DNA of 57,620 bases from an uncultured Oscillospiraceae bacterium (GCA_934569225.1 CAKTKC010000020.1:1-57620), one strand, 5' to 3'. Positions 33,056 to 43,429 are shown, counted from the stretch's first letter. Notes: generated by a model not told the origin, from the letters alone. Made by a program: numbers and translations.

Positions 33056-35137
33056 TTATTCCACACCCCGTAGGTACAGTCCCCGGGTACACGCGCCGGG
33101 GTCGAGGGGTTCGGGGTTCATGTAATCGTTCAGCACACGGTCAACTTCCTTGGAGTTTTCCGTGGTGAAGTACAGCCGCGTCGCCCATAAGCCCAGCTTG
33201 GCAAGGTCGTCCTGCCGGTCAAGCCAGCTCAGCTTCTTGCCGTTGAGCAGTACGCTGCGGCAGCTGTCGCCGTCCCGGATGACCGGGAACTCCGCGCCGG
33301 TCTTGTCGATCAGGCGGGTGGCTTTCAAGTGGCAGGTGCATTCGTTGGTCTTGTTGTGGATGAGGCAGTGCTCCGTCACCATCAGGGGCAGCCGTCCGTA
33401 GGCGATCAGCTCGGCGTTCACCGCCTTGCTCATGTCCCTTATCTGGGGCAGGGTCATTTCAAAGCTCACCGTGGCGGAGGCCAGTTCCAGGGAACGCATG
33501 ACGTTCATGGAGGCGGAGTTGAAGATGTTCAGGCCGAAATCCCCGTGAACCCGCATTCCCGATTCCCGCACGGGGGCGATCAGTCCCAGGTTGCCCACCA
33601 GCGCGTCCCGGACGCCGGCGGCGCGGAGGACGTCCAGCCCCTTTTTGATCCGGGGCAGCTCCCCGTCGTGGACGATTCTGGGGAGCACCGCCGCAAGCCG
33701 TCCCCGCTGCACCAGCCGGGCGCAAAGTTCCCCGTCGGCGAGCAATATGTGGATGGGAACGTACAGCAGCGTGGTTTCCAGATTTAACAGCATGGGGGTC
33801 AGCTGCTCCCGGGAGGTGATCTGAACGGTCAGACCGGGCAGACCCGTGGGGCCTTTGTATTCCGGCACAGGCTTGGGCTTGCGCAGCACCTGCTCTTCCC
33901 GCCGGGCGCGGATGGCGGTGAGCTGATTCAGCACGTCCCGGCGCATGGCGTTGATGGCGGAGGCGGAGATAATGAGACCGGGATCGACCCGGGTGCGCAC
34001 CTCCACGCACCGGTAGGGCGTGCCGCCGGTCTTGGAGACCCGCTGGGCGAGCATCGCCCCGGTGAGGGAAATGTTCTGGGCGCGTTCCGGCACGGGGCCG
34101 TCAGAGCGGCATGTCCGACCCTCCGGGTCGGTGGCGATGACGCAGCTTCCGTCCACGGTGACCATGGCCTGGAAGCGGATATCCACAAGTGGGGTCTCCC
34201 CTGCCTCATAGGATTGCCGTGCGGCCTGAAGCCATTTGCCGTCGTCGTCGGTCTCCTGCCGCACGCCGAACATTTTGGTATCCACCCGGCCGGTATAGTA
34301 GCCGTCGGTGAAGCCCTGACGGTTAAAGGCGGCGTACAGGGCGTCCATCATGGGCTTGGTGACGGTCATCTCGTCCAGCGCCTTGCGGTAGACGGCGGTG
34401 ACGGTGGCAACGTATTCCGCCCGCTTCATCCGGCCTTCCAGCTTCAGGGAGACCACGCTCATTTCCTGCAATTCCCGCAGATAGGGGATCAGGCAGTTGT
34501 CTTTCAGGCTCAGGGGGTATTTTTCCTGCCAGTGGGTGTAGCCGTAGCTCTGACGGCAGGGCTGGGCGCAGCGACCCCGGTTGCCGGAGCGGCCGCCGAT
34601 CATGGCGGACATGTAGCACTGGCCGGAATAGCACATGCACAGCGCGCCATGGACGAAAACTTCAATTTCAATGGGAGAGTTGGCGCAGATGTAGCGGATT
34701 TCCTCCCGGCTCAGCTCCCGGCTGAGCACGACCCGCTTGATACCCATGGCGGCGCACAGCAACACGCCGGGCAGAGAATGGATGGTCATCTGGGTGCTTC
34801 CGTGGATGGGAACGCCGGGGGCAATCTGACGGCACAGCTGCACCACGCCCAAATCCTGCACGATAAAGGCATCAATATTATTCTGCGCGGCATAGCGGAT
34901 CAGCTCCGCCGCCTCGGTCATCTCCCGGTCGGAGACGAGGGTGTTGAGGGTCAGGTGAACCTGCACGCCCCGGACATGGCAGTATTTGATGGCCTCCGCC
35001 AGCGTCTGGGGAGTAAAGTTTTTCGCGCTTTGCCGCGCGTTGAATGCGCCGCAGCCCAGGTACACGGCGTCGGCGCCGTTCTGAACGGCCGCGCGCAGAG
35101 CCTCCATTGACCCGGCGGGCGCCAATAATTCCAGCAT
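33056..35137 (-). CDS. U32 family peptidase / RNA hydroxylation protein (TrhP/RlhA-like)
   Basis: A 693-residue protein with a U32 domain at the N terminus (LELLAPAGSMEALRAAVQNG). A cysteine cluster at about 165-205 (CMCYSGQCYMS, RGRCAQPCRQSYG) probably binds an iron-sulfur centre. A C-terminal DUF3656-like region follows. Characterised relatives hydroxylate uridine in tRNA or C2501 in 23S rRNA, using prephenate-dependent chemistry. The peptidase name is historic. Which RNA is modified here is unknown. The ATG at 35137 follows GGAGAG. Confidence 0.9.
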   Translation of the reverse strand: MLELLAPAGSMEALRAAVQNGADAVYLGCGAFNARQSAKNFTPQTLAEAIKYCHVRGVQVHLTLNTLVSDREMTEAAELIRYAAQNNIDAFIVQDLGVVQLCRQIAPGVPIHGSTQMTIHSLPGVLLCAAMGIKRVVLSRELSREEIRYICANSPIEIEVFVHGALCMCYSGQCYMSAMIGGRSGNRGRCAQPCRQSYGYTHWQEKYPLSLKDNCLIPYLRELQEMSVVSLKLEGRMKRAEYVATVTAVYRKALDEMTVTKPMMDALYAAFNRQGFTDGYYTGRVDTKMFGVRQETDDDGKWLQAARQSYEAGETPLVDIRFQAMVTVDGSCVIATDPEGRTCRSDGPVPERAQNISLTGAMLAQRVSKTGGTPYRCVEVRTRVDPGLIISASAINAMRRDVLNQLTAIRARREEQVLRKPKPVPEYKGPTGLPGLTVQITSREQLTPMLLNLETTLLYVPIHILLADGELCARLVQRGRLAAVLPRIVHDGELPRIKKGLDVLRAAGVRDALVGNLGLIAPVRESGMRVHGDFGLNIFNSASMNVMRSLELASATVSFEMTLPQIRDMSKAVNAELIAYGRLPLMVTEHCLIHNKTNECTCHLKATRLIDKTGAEFPVIRDGDSCRSVLLNGKKLSWLDRQDDLAKLGLWATRLYFTTENSKEVDRVLNDYMNPEPLDPGACTRGLYLRGVE

Positions 35138-35360
35138 AAGCTCTCTCTCCAAAATTCGGTTTCGGGGCAGACCCCCGCACAATAATATATCGTACAGTAT
35201 AGCACAAAGAAACGAAAAGTTCCACCCCCGGAGGGAGAATTCAAGAAAAATTCAAGGGAACTTCATATTCAGAAGGCAATTCCCGGGGCAAACGCAAGGA
35301 AGATTTTCCAGATTCGCCCCATTTTTTGAAAATGTTCAAGAATAATTCAAAAACGACCTA

Positions 35361-35389
35361 TTGACTTTTTTGGCACTCTGCGGTATAGT
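35361..35389 (+). promoter_or_regulatory. Sigma-A promoter of the hrcA operon
   Basis: TTGACT, exactly 17 bases, TATAGT. The CIRCE operator begins 5 bases after the -10. The remainder of 35138-35360 holds no gene; it has two AATTCAAG repeats and a TATACT on the minus strand that may serve the U32 gene. Confidence 0.9.
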
Positions 35390-35393
35390 GTGC

Positions 35394-35420
35394 TTAGCAC
35401 TCAGAGAGATGGAGTGCTAA
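35394..35420. promoter_or_regulatory. CIRCE operator
   Basis: TTAGCACTC, 9 bases, GAGTGCTAA is a perfect CIRCE inverted repeat. It overlaps the expected transcription start and is the HrcA target. HrcA therefore represses its own operon, and heat releases it. Confidence 0.98.
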
Positions 35421-35445
35421 AGATAAAGTAAGAAGGAGGAATACG

Positions 35446-36513
35446 ATGGAACTGACAGAGCGGAAAAAGAAGGTTCTGCGGTCGGTGGTGGATCTGTATA
35501 TCCGCACGGCGGAGCCGGTGGGCTCCAAGGCCATTACCGAGCTGCCGGACATGAAGTATTCCTCCGCGACCATCCGCAACGAAATGGCGGAGCTGACCAC
35601 CATGGGTTATCTGGAGCAGCCCCACACCAGCGCGGGCCGCATCCCCTCCGCCGCCGGTTACCGGCTGTACGTTGACGAGCTGATGATGGATTACCGCCTG
35701 TCCATCGACGAAACGAAGTCCATCAGCAGCGCCATCGAGGAAAAGATGCAGCGGGTGGATAAAATGGTGGAAAAGGTGGCAAAGCTGGTATCTCAGGCCA
35801 CCGATCTTCCCGCCATCTCCGCCGCGTCCCGACAGGGCAGCGCCTGCGTCAAGCGGTTCGACCTGATCCTGGCCGGACAGGGAAGCTTCATTCTGGTGCT
35901 GATGCTGGGCGGCGAGCAGGTGGTAAACAAGCTCATCAAGCTGCCGGTAAACGTCAGTGAAACGGATCTGAAGCTCCTCAGCGCGGTGCTGAACGCCAGT
36001 ATGACGGACATTCCGCTTGATGGTTTTACCGCCGAGCTGATGGAAAAGGTCATGCGTTCGGCGGGCGCGGCGGCAAGTCTGGTGCCGGTGATCCTGGACT
36101 TCACCCAGGAGACGCTGAAAAACAGCGATTCCACCAGAGTGGCCGTCACCGGTCAGGCAAGGCTATTGAGCCTGCCGGAGTACCGGGACGTGGACAAAGC
36201 CCAGCGGGTGATGGATTCCATCGACGAAGAGGCACTGGCAAACCTTCCCGCCGTCATGGAGGGCACGAGCGGCACCAAGGTGCTGGTAGGCCCCGAAAAC
36301 GTGGCGGATGAACTGAAGGATACCTCCGTTGTGATGACCAAGTTTGACATCGGCGACGGAATGCAGGGCATGATCGGCGTGGTCGGCCCCACCCGGATGG
36401 ATTACGCCAAGGTGACGGCGCGCTTAAGCTACTTCGCCGAGAGCCTGAGCAAGATGTTCGGCAAGCCCGAGCAGCCCCAGCAGCCGAAGCTGCCGGAGCC
36501 GCCGAAAGAATAG
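35446..36513 (+). CDS. hrcA: Heat-inducible transcription repressor HrcA
   Basis: A 355-residue repressor. A winged helix at the N terminus (LTERKKKVLRSVVDLYI, SSATIRNEMAEL, GYLEQPHTSAGRIPS) is followed by the GAF-like HrcA domain. It ends with a short Pro/Glu tail. It binds CIRCE. GAAGGAGG precedes the ATG. It is the first gene of hrcA-grpE-dnaK, with dnaJ behind. Confidence 0.97.
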   Translation: MELTERKKKVLRSVVDLYIRTAEPVGSKAITELPDMKYSSATIRNEMAELTTMGYLEQPHTSAGRIPSAAGYRLYVDELMMDYRLSIDETKSISSAIEEKMQRVDKMVEKVAKLVSQATDLPAISAASRQGSACVKRFDLILAGQGSFILVLMLGGEQVVNKLIKLPVNVSETDLKLLSAVLNASMTDIPLDGFTAELMEKVMRSAGAAASLVPVILDFTQETLKNSDSTRVAVTGQARLLSLPEYRDVDKAQRVMDSIDEEALANLPAVMEGTSGTKVLVGPENVADELKDTSVVMTKFDIGDGMQGMIGVVGPTRMDYAKVTARLSYFAESLSKMFGKPEQPQQPKLPEPPKE

Positions 36514-36523
36514 AGTAAATCAG

Positions 36524-36578
36524 GCAGGGCTGGGGAAAATCCCCGAACCGCAAAAGCGGAGATTTTCCCCCACCCTGC
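36524..36578 (+). other. Stem-loop between hrcA and grpE
   Basis: GCAGGG and GGGGAAAATC pair with GATTTTCCCC and CCCTGC, and an inner CCGC-AAAA-GCGG caps it. There is no T-run, and the grpE ribosome site follows closely, so it looks like an mRNA processing or stability element rather than a terminator. Confidence 0.75.
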
Positions 36579-36600
36579 AAATGGACAGGAGGTCACAGAC

Positions 36601-37146
36601 GTGGCAAAAAAGGAAACAGAAGAAGTAAAGAAGCAGACCCCGGAGGAAACCCCACAGGAAGCTGTGGAGGAGACCCCGAAGGAGCAGGCGCCCGAGGAAC
36701 CGGAGCTGCCGGAGGCGAACCCCTGGGAGGAAAAATACAATTCCGAGCACGACGCCCGGCTGCGTCTGGCAGCGGAATATGACAATTTCCGCAAGCGCAC
36801 CACGAAGGAAAAGGAGCAGTCCTACGGCAACGGCAAGGCCGACGCCGTAACGAAGATGCTTCCCATCTACGACAATCTGGAGCGCGCGCTGAACCAGCCC
36901 ACGGAAGACGCCGCCTACAAAAAGGGCGTGGAGCTGACCATGACGGAGCTGCTGAAGATCCTGAATGGTCTCGGCGTGGAGGTTTTCGGCGAGGTGGGCG
37001 ACACCTTCGACCCCAATCTGCACAACGCCGTGATGCATCTGGACAGCGAGGAGCATGACGAAAACGTCATCACCCAGGTGTTCCAGAAGGGCTTCAAAAT
37101 GGGCGATAAGATCGTCCGGTTCGCCATGGTGCAGGTGGCAAATTAA
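36601..37146 (+). CDS. grpE: Nucleotide exchange factor GrpE
   Basis: A 181-residue protein. The Glu/Pro-rich N terminus is followed by a coiled coil (LRLAAEYDNFRKRTTKEKEQ) and the C-terminal beta domain (VFGEVGDTFDPNLHNAVMH). It releases ADP from DnaK. The start is GTG at 36601, with AGGAGG 9 bases upstream. It lies between hrcA and dnaK. Confidence 0.96.
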   Translation: MAKKETEEVKKQTPEETPQEAVEETPKEQAPEEPELPEANPWEEKYNSEHDARLRLAAEYDNFRKRTTKEKEQSYGNGKADAVTKMLPIYDNLERALNQPTEDAAYKKGVELTMTELLKILNGLGVEVFGEVGDTFDPNLHNAVMHLDSEEHDENVITQVFQKGFKMGDKIVRFAMVQVAN

Positions 37147-37177
37147 AAACGTAAACAATTTAGTTTTAATATATTAG

Positions 37178-39010
<1,833 letters not shown>

Positions 39011-39021
39011 CAGATAAGCCT

Positions 39022-39045
39022 AAGGGGCGGCAAACGCCGCCCCTT
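39022..39045 (+). terminator. Hairpin after dnaK
   Basis: AAGGGGCGGC, AAAC loop, GCCGCCCCTT, a perfect 10-bp stem 11 bases after the stop. Only TTCTC follows, so it may attenuate rather than end transcription before dnaJ. Confidence 0.75.
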
Positions 39046-39061
39046 CTCGGCATATTTTCCT

Positions 39062-39140
39062 GAGTTGGCAGTTGAAAGTTGACAGCAGCAAAAGGTTGCT
39101 GCATTTTATCCATCGCTGTCAGCTGTCCACTGTCAACTGT
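39062..39140. repeat. Palindromic repeat between dnaK and dnaJ
   Basis: GGCAGTTGAAAGTTGACAGC on the left and GCTGTCAGCTGTCCACTG then TCAACTG on the right are partly complementary. An inner GCAGC-GCTGC hairpin lies between. Such TTGACAG/CTGTCAA blocks recur in many bacterial genomes as small interspersed repeats. No second copy is seen in this window. Confidence 0.65.
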
Positions 39141-39157
39141 GATGAGGTGAATTGAGT

Positions 39158-40321
39158 ATGGCAGATGCAAAAAGAGATTATTACGAGGTGCTGGGCGTTA
39201 ACAAGGATGCCAGCGCCGAAGACATAAAGAAGGCCTACCGTAAGGCCGCTCTGAAATACCACCCCGACCGCAATCCCGGCGACAAGACCGCCGAGGAGAA
39301 GTTCAAAGAGGCCGGAGAAGCCTACGAGGTCCTGTCCGACGCCGACAAGCGCGCCCGGTACGACCAGTATGGGTTTGCCGGTGTTGACCCCAACTTCGGC
39401 GCGGGCGGCGCTGGATACGGCGGCGCAGGCTTTGGCGGTTCCGGGTTCGGCGGGTTTGACGGCTTCGGCGACCTGGGAGACATTTTCGGCGAGTTCTTTG
39501 GCGGAGGCGGCCGCAGCCGCGGCTCCCAGCAGAACGCGTCCCGCCGGGGCGAGAACGTCATGGCACGGCTGGAGCTGACCTTCGAGGAAGCGGCCTTCGG
39601 CTGCGAGAAAGAGGTCGCCGCCCAGCGGATCGAGAACTGCCCCAACTGTAAGGGTACGGGCAGCGCCGACGGCGTGATCGAGACGTGCAGCCAGTGCCAC
39701 GGCACCGGTCAGGTGCGTTCCGTGCAGAACTTCATGGGGATGCAGATGCAGTCCACCACCGCCTGCCCCACCTGCGGCGGCCGGGGCAAGGTCATCAAGA
39801 ACCCCTGCACCACCTGCCGGGGCAAGGGCAAGGTGCGCAAGACCAACCGGGTCAAGGTGAAGATCCCCGCAGGCGTGGATGCCGGACAGAGCGTCCGTGT
39901 CCGGGGCGAGGGCTGCGTTGGCGTGGGCGGCGGCCCGAACGGCGACCTGCTGGTGGAAATTTCCATCCGGCGGCACCCAATTTTCACCCGGAACGGGACG
40001 GATGTCCTGTGCGAGGTTCCCATCACCTTCACCCAGGCGGCCTTGGGCGCCACCATTCAGGTGCCGACCCTGGACGGCAAGGTGGACTATGAAATTCCCG
40101 AAGGCACCCAGACCGGCCGGGAGTTCATTCTGCGGGAGAAGGGCATTCCCGAGGTGGGCAACACCCGCCGCCGGGGCAACGAGCGCTTCACGGTGGTGGT
40201 AGAGACCCCCACCAGACTGACCAAGGAGCAGAAAGACCTTCTGCGCCAGCTGGACGGCAGCGTGGATCAGTCCCCCAAAAGGAAGAAATTTCTCAACAAT
40301 CTGAAAGACTTCTTCGGATAA
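39158..40321 (+). CDS. dnaJ: Chaperone DnaJ (Hsp40)
   Basis: A 387-residue type I Hsp40. The J domain carries HPD in [11 protein letters not shown] Gly/Phe-rich region follows, then four zinc motifs [24 protein letters not shown] and CTTCRGKG. It brings substrates to DnaK. The ATG at 39158 has AGGTGA 8 bases upstream; a TTG at 39152 is too close. Its TAA stop is also the first TA of a long palindromic repeat. Confidence 0.97.
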   Translation: MADAKRDYYEVLGVNKDASAEDIKKAYRKAALKYHPDRNPGDKTAEEKFKEAGEAYEVLSDADKRARYDQYGFAGVDPNFGAGGAGYGGAGFGGSGFGGFDGFGDLGDIFGEFFGGGGRSRGSQQNASRRGENVMARLELTFEEAAFGCEKEVAAQRIENCPNCKGTGSADGVIETCSQCHGTGQVRSVQNFMGMQMQSTTACPTCGGRGKVIKNPCTTCRGKGKVRKTNRVKVKIPAGVDAGQSVRVRGEGCVGVGGGPNGDLLVEISIRRHPIFTRNGTDVLCEVPITFTQAALGATIQVPTLDGKVDYEIPEGTQTGREFILREKGIPEVGNTRRRGNERFTVVVETPTRLTKEQKDLLRQLDGSVDQSPKRKKFLNNLKDFFG

Positions 40322-40545
40322 GGGAGGCTCTGAATAAATTGACGAGAGCTGACAGCGAGAGATTTTTCACCAGATGAAGGTTTCCAAAGCGGAGAAATAC
40401 TTTGTGTACCCGCAAGGGGTATGCCGCATCCGTAAGCCGGCTTGCGCCGACAACGGCTGCGCTATATTTCCCGCTTTGAAAACCGCACAGCTGGGGAAAA
40501 AGATCCGCTGCTCAGCCGAAGACAATTTATTCGGAGTTTCCCTAA
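40319..40545. repeat. Long palindromic repeat, copy 4, with enlarged tip
   Basis: Ends read AAGGGAGGCTCTGAATAAAT and, reversed, AGGGAAACTCCGAATAAAT, both bounded by TA. Inner block CAGCGAGAGATTTTT and AAATACTTTGTGTA match the other copies. After TTTGTGTA about 59 bases of extra sequence with its own small hairpins (CCCGCAAGGGG, AAGCCGGCTT, CCGACAACGG) separate the tip halves, and the second half returns as TATTTCCCGCTTT. A frame from 40442 and one from 40374 within it are unlikely to be genes. Confidence 0.88.
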
Positions 40546-40549
40546 GAAA

Positions 40550-40587
40550 AAAAGGCAGGACAGCCACTTGCGGCTGTCCTGCCTTTT
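40550..40587. terminator. Strong bidirectional hairpin before the dCMP deaminase gene
   Basis: AAAAGGCAGGACAGCC, a six-base loop, GGCTGTCCTGCCTTTT: a perfect 16-bp stem with A/T flanks. It probably ends the hrcA-dnaJ operon, directly after the palindromic repeat. Confidence 0.92.
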
Positions 40588-40596
40588 GTGTATAAT
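40568..40596 (+). promoter_or_regulatory. Promoter overlapping the terminator
   Basis: TTGCGG, 17 bases, TATAAT. The -10 is perfect. The -35 is inside the terminator hairpin loop and its 3' arm. It lies 35 bases upstream of the deaminase ATG. Confidence 0.65.
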
Positions 40597-40630
40597 GGGA
40601 GAAAGATTTTTCAAAAAGGAGGCTTCCGCC

Positions 40631-41125
40631 ATGAAACGCGAGGACTACATCAGCTGGGACGAATATTTTATGGGCATCGCCATGCTTGCGGCCAAGCGCA
40701 GCAAGGATCCCAACACCCAGGTCGGCGCCTGCATCGTCTCCCAGGACAACATCATCATCTCCACCGGCTACAACGGTATGCCCAAGGGCTGTTCCGACGA
40801 CGAGTACCCCTGGGAGCGGGACGGCGAGCAGACCAAGTACCCCTACGTCGTCCACGCGGAACTGAACGCCGTGCTCAACGCCAACGGCCGGGACTTGCGG
40901 GGCAGCAAGCTGTACGTGGCGCTGTTTCCCTGCAACGAATGCGCCAAGGCCATCATCCAGAGCGGCGTGAAGGAGGTCTACTACCTCTCGGACAAATACG
41001 CGGACAGTCTGGCAACCATGGCGTCCAAGCGGATGATGGATTCCGCCGGTGTCCGGTATATTCAGATGCGCACCGAGATCAAGTCCATCACTCTGGACTT
41101 CACCCCGGAGGAAGAACGCAAGTAA
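40631..41125 (+). CDS. dCMP deaminase (zinc cytidine deaminase fold)
   Basis: A 164-residue deaminase. Zinc is held by His in VHAELNAVL and by the two Cys of FPCNECAKA; the Glu of HAE is catalytic. It has the ComEB/dCMP deaminase pattern WDEYFMGIAMLAAKRS and QVGACIV. It turns dCMP into dUMP for thymidylate synthesis. AAAGGAGG precedes the ATG. A tight operon follows with the acetyltransferase, 13 bases away. Longer frames from 40442 run through the repeat and are rejected. Confidence 0.93.
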   Translation: MKREDYISWDEYFMGIAMLAAKRSKDPNTQVGACIVSQDNIIISTGYNGMPKGCSDDEYPWERDGEQTKYPYVVHAELNAVLNANGRDLRGSKLYVALFPCNECAKAIIQSGVKEVYYLSDKYADSLATMASKRMMDSAGVRYIQMRTEIKSITLDFTPEEERK

Positions 41126-41138
41126 AAAGGAGAACGGG

Positions 41139-41738
41139 ATGCTGCGACGAATTTTGTTTGCGATCAATCTGCTCCGGGCGGTGCCCGCGTACTGCGCCGT
41201 GTGCCTTTCCGGGGCGAAGAAGCTGATCTGCGCGGAAACGGAAGGCTACATGTGGTTTCTGGAAACCTATGACGGCGATAATTTCTTTCTGCGCTTTGCC
41301 TGGCTCATGTGGCGCTATGACTGCTACCGCAGCCACGTGGTGTTCCGGTGCAGTCAGGCTTCCACCGTGTGCAGCTATCTTATCAGACTGCTCTACCCGC
41401 CAAAGAAGGACATGGAGGTGCTGGGGGAGATTGGCGAGGGACTGGTGATCTACCACGGCCACGGAACGGTGATCGCGCCCTGCCGCATCGGAAAGAACTT
41501 CTCCGTCTATCAGGGCGTCACCATCGGACGAAACGCGAAGCCGGGGCGGGAGATCAACAATCCCATCATCGGCGACAATGTGACGGTTTTCACCAACGCG
41601 GTGGTCGCCGGGGGTATCACCATCGGGGACAACGTCACCATCGGCGCGGGCGCCGTGGTGATGAAGGACGTTCCCGCCGACAGCATCGTCATGGGAAATC
41701 CCTGCGTCATCCGGGAAAAGCAGCCCTCCGGCGTGTAA
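41139..41738 (+). CDS. Hexapeptide-repeat acyltransferase (serine acetyltransferase-like)
   Basis: A 199-residue left-handed beta-helix protein. An N-terminal hydrophobic and aromatic part (about 1-85) comes first. The hexapeptide repeats follow, e.g. GLVIYHGHGTVIAPC, GVTIGRNAKPG, GDNVTVFTNAVVAGG and GDNVTIGAGAVV. The pattern resembles CysE and also glycan acetyltransferases. No cysK partner is nearby, so the substrate is uncertain. AAAAGGAG lies before the ATG. Confidence 0.85.
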   Translation: MLRRILFAINLLRAVPAYCAVCLSGAKKLICAETEGYMWFLETYDGDNFFLRFAWLMWRYDCYRSHVVFRCSQASTVCSYLIRLLYPPKKDMEVLGEIGEGLVIYHGHGTVIAPCRIGKNFSVYQGVTIGRNAKPGREINNPIIGDNVTVFTNAVVAGGITIGDNVTIGAGAVVMKDVPADSIVMGNPCVIREKQPSGV

Positions 41739-41750
41739 GAACACACATAG

Positions 41751-41796
41751 AAAACATCCGGCTGTCATGCGGCAGCCGGATGTTGTTTGCTTATTT
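41751..41796. terminator. Terminator between convergent genes
   Basis: ACATCCGGCTG, an 8-base loop, CAGCCGGATGT, with AAAA before and TGTTTGC after. It ends the acetyltransferase transcript and overlaps the end of the minus-strand gene at 41791. Confidence 0.85.
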
Positions 41797-42333
41797 TGCA
41801 TCCTGCGGGGGATTCTTCGGCTTTCCCGTCTTGCGGCGGTACTCGCCCTTGGCGTCGAAATTCGCCATGGCGATCAGGTTGATGGCGATGGTGGCGATCA
41901 GCAGAAGAACCGCTTCCCATGTAAGGCAGCTTACCGCGCTCCATACCATGTCCATTGCGTCCATGCGGCCGTAGCCCGCGGTGACAATGGCCATGATGAC
42001 GGTGAGGATCAGCCCCAGTCCGCCGAGGATCATCCCCGCAATGCGCTGGGTGAACCGCCAGGCGCGGACGCTGCCCATGCCGAAATAACAGCGGTAGCCG
42101 AAGTAGTAGTTGGCCTCCTTCGGCGCGAGAAACAGATACGCCAGCCCCAGGATCAGCGCAATGACCGGGCCGATCATCACGGCGACCCGGCACACGCCCA
42201 CGAGGCTCCCGAAAACCTTACTCAGATCCGGCAGCAGCGAGGCGGGATCAAAGCCGTCCATGATGCTTTTGATGGAGGCAATGTCCAGCGAGCCTTCCGT
42301 GGCGGCGGTGATTTCAGTTGGGATCGTGCTCAT
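41791..42333 (-). CDS. SdpI-like membrane protein
   Basis: A 180-residue protein with about four membrane helices (VAVMIGPVIALILGLAYLF, IAGMILGGLGLILTVIMAIV, EAVLLLIATIAINLIAMA). Between helices it has NYYFGYRCYFGMGSVRAWRF. This resembles the FGYRT...W...N/R motif of the SdpI/YhfL family, which includes immunity proteins in B. subtilis. The role here is unknown. It overlaps the nrdR stop by one base, so it is translated from the nrdR mRNA. No partner toxin is visible beside it. Confidence 0.7.
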   Translation of the reverse strand: MSTIPTEITAATEGSLDIASIKSIMDGFDPASLLPDLSKVFGSLVGVCRVAVMIGPVIALILGLAYLFLAPKEANYYFGYRCYFGMGSVRAWRFTQRIAGMILGGLGLILTVIMAIVTAGYGRMDAMDMVWSAVSCLTWEAVLLLIATIAINLIAMANFDAKGEYRRKTGKPKNPPQDAK

Positions 42334-42788
42334 TATTTTTCCTCCAGGAATTTGCTGATCTCCCGCATAAAGCTGCCCGCATCCTGGAACCGGTGGTAGA
42401 TGGAGGCAAAGCGGATGTAGGCCACCTCGTCCAGGGGCTTCAGGCGCTCCATGACCATCTCGCCGATCTTGTCGGTGCTGATCTCCCGCTCCAGGGTGTT
42501 CTGGATGGTCTGCTCGATCTCGGTGGTGATGCGGTCGAGGTCAGTGACGTCTACTTTCCGCTTGTCGAAGGCGCGGATCATGGAATTGAGAATCTTGTTG
42601 CGGTCGAAGCTCTGACGGGAGCCGTCCCGCTTCACAACGATGATGGGCAGGCTCTCCACGATCTCATAGGTGGTGAACCGGCGCTGGCAGCCCATACACT
42701 CCCGACGGCGGCGGATGCTCAGGCCGTCCTCCGAGTGGCGGGAATCCACGACCTTGCTTTCCTGGTCGCCGCAAAACGGACATTTCAT
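42333..42788 (-). CDS. nrdR: Transcriptional repressor NrdR
   Basis: A 151-residue regulator. The zinc ribbon uses Cys3, Cys6, Cys31 and Cys34 (MKCPFCG, CMGCQRRF). An ATP-cone domain follows (VVKRDGSRQSFDRNKI). It represses ribonucleotide reductase genes through dATP sensing. The ATG at 42788 begins the conserved zinc finger; a frame extending to 42941 adds 51 unconserved residues. Upstream is GGGAAGGGAG, a slightly distant ribosome site. Confidence 0.96.
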   Translation of the reverse strand: MKCPFCGDQESKVVDSRHSEDGLSIRRRRECMGCQRRFTTYEIVESLPIIVVKRDGSRQSFDRNKILNSMIRAFDKRKVDVTDLDRITTEIEQTIQNTLEREISTDKIGEMVMERLKPLDEVAYIRFASIYHRFQDAGSFMREISKFLEEK

Positions 42789-42890
42789 GGGAAAAACACT
42801 CCCTTCCCCAATACTATTCCTGACATTATAGCAGATAATGGCAGAACTGTCCAGTTTTTTTTCATCGGCGGGGTTCGACGGGATTCGCTG

Positions 42891-42919
42891 TTGCCTTTTG
42901 CGCCGGTTTCGGTTAAAAT
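42891..42919 (+). promoter_or_regulatory. Promoter upstream of the 140-residue membrane protein
   Basis: TTGCCT, 17 bases, TAAAAT, about 33 bases before the ATG at 42953. Confidence 0.6.
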
Positions 42920-42952
42920 GAAAACAGGAAACTATCCGCAAAGGAGAACAAA

Positions 42953-43375
42953 ATGTCTAAGAAAATGCTGTTTGCCCTGTGGGGCGGTCTGTTTATTTTG
43001 TGCGCGGGGCTGGGTTTTATCCCCGGCTTTTCCCCAAATGTCAGCGCGGGAGCGCAGGCTGTGCTGACGGTGCTGGCCGTGGCGTTTTTCGCGCCGCCCG
43101 CATATCTGATTTACGCCGCGAAAAAGGAAAAGGACGCGCATACGCTGAAGCTGGTACGGGGCATTTCCCTGCTGTCCCTGGGACTGACGCTGCTGGCGCT
43201 GGTGCTGAACGTGCTGTCCGCCATGGGAACGGTGACCATGGGAAACGCCCTGTTCTGCGTGCTGATCGTGGTGTCCAGCCCCATGGTTTGCAGCGGCTAC
43301 TGGGCACTGAGTCTTTTCCTGTGGGCGTGCCTTCTGATGGTCAGTCACTCCCTGCTGAAGAAGGTTCTTAACTGA
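42953..43375 (+). CDS. Small membrane protein, function unknown
   Basis: A 140-residue protein with four membrane helices (MLFALWGGLFILCAGLGFI, AVLTVLAVAFFAPPAYLIY, GISLLSLGLTLLALVLNVL, ALSLFLWACLLMVSHSLL). A charged KKEKDAH segment lies between helices 2 and 3. I recognise no named family. AAAGGAG precedes the ATG. It stands alone with its own promoter and is divergent from nrdR. Confidence 0.75.
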   Translation: MSKKMLFALWGGLFILCAGLGFIPGFSPNVSAGAQAVLTVLAVAFFAPPAYLIYAAKKEKDAHTLKLVRGISLLSLGLTLLALVLNVLSAMGTVTMGNALFCVLIVVSSPMVCSGYWALSLFLWACLLMVSHSLLKKVLN

Positions 43376-43429
43376 ATCTTTACCACATATTGTGCGTACA
43401 AGCACCGGCTGACCACAATATGTTGTGTG

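Noticed and set aside
40374..40595. Frame inside long palindrome copy 4
   Set aside because: It lies fully in the repeat and the terminator, with no ribosome site.
41139..41738. Firm call as CysE for cysteine synthesis
   Set aside because: Hexapeptide repeats alone do not decide, the N terminus is not clearly CysE, and cysK is not nearby.
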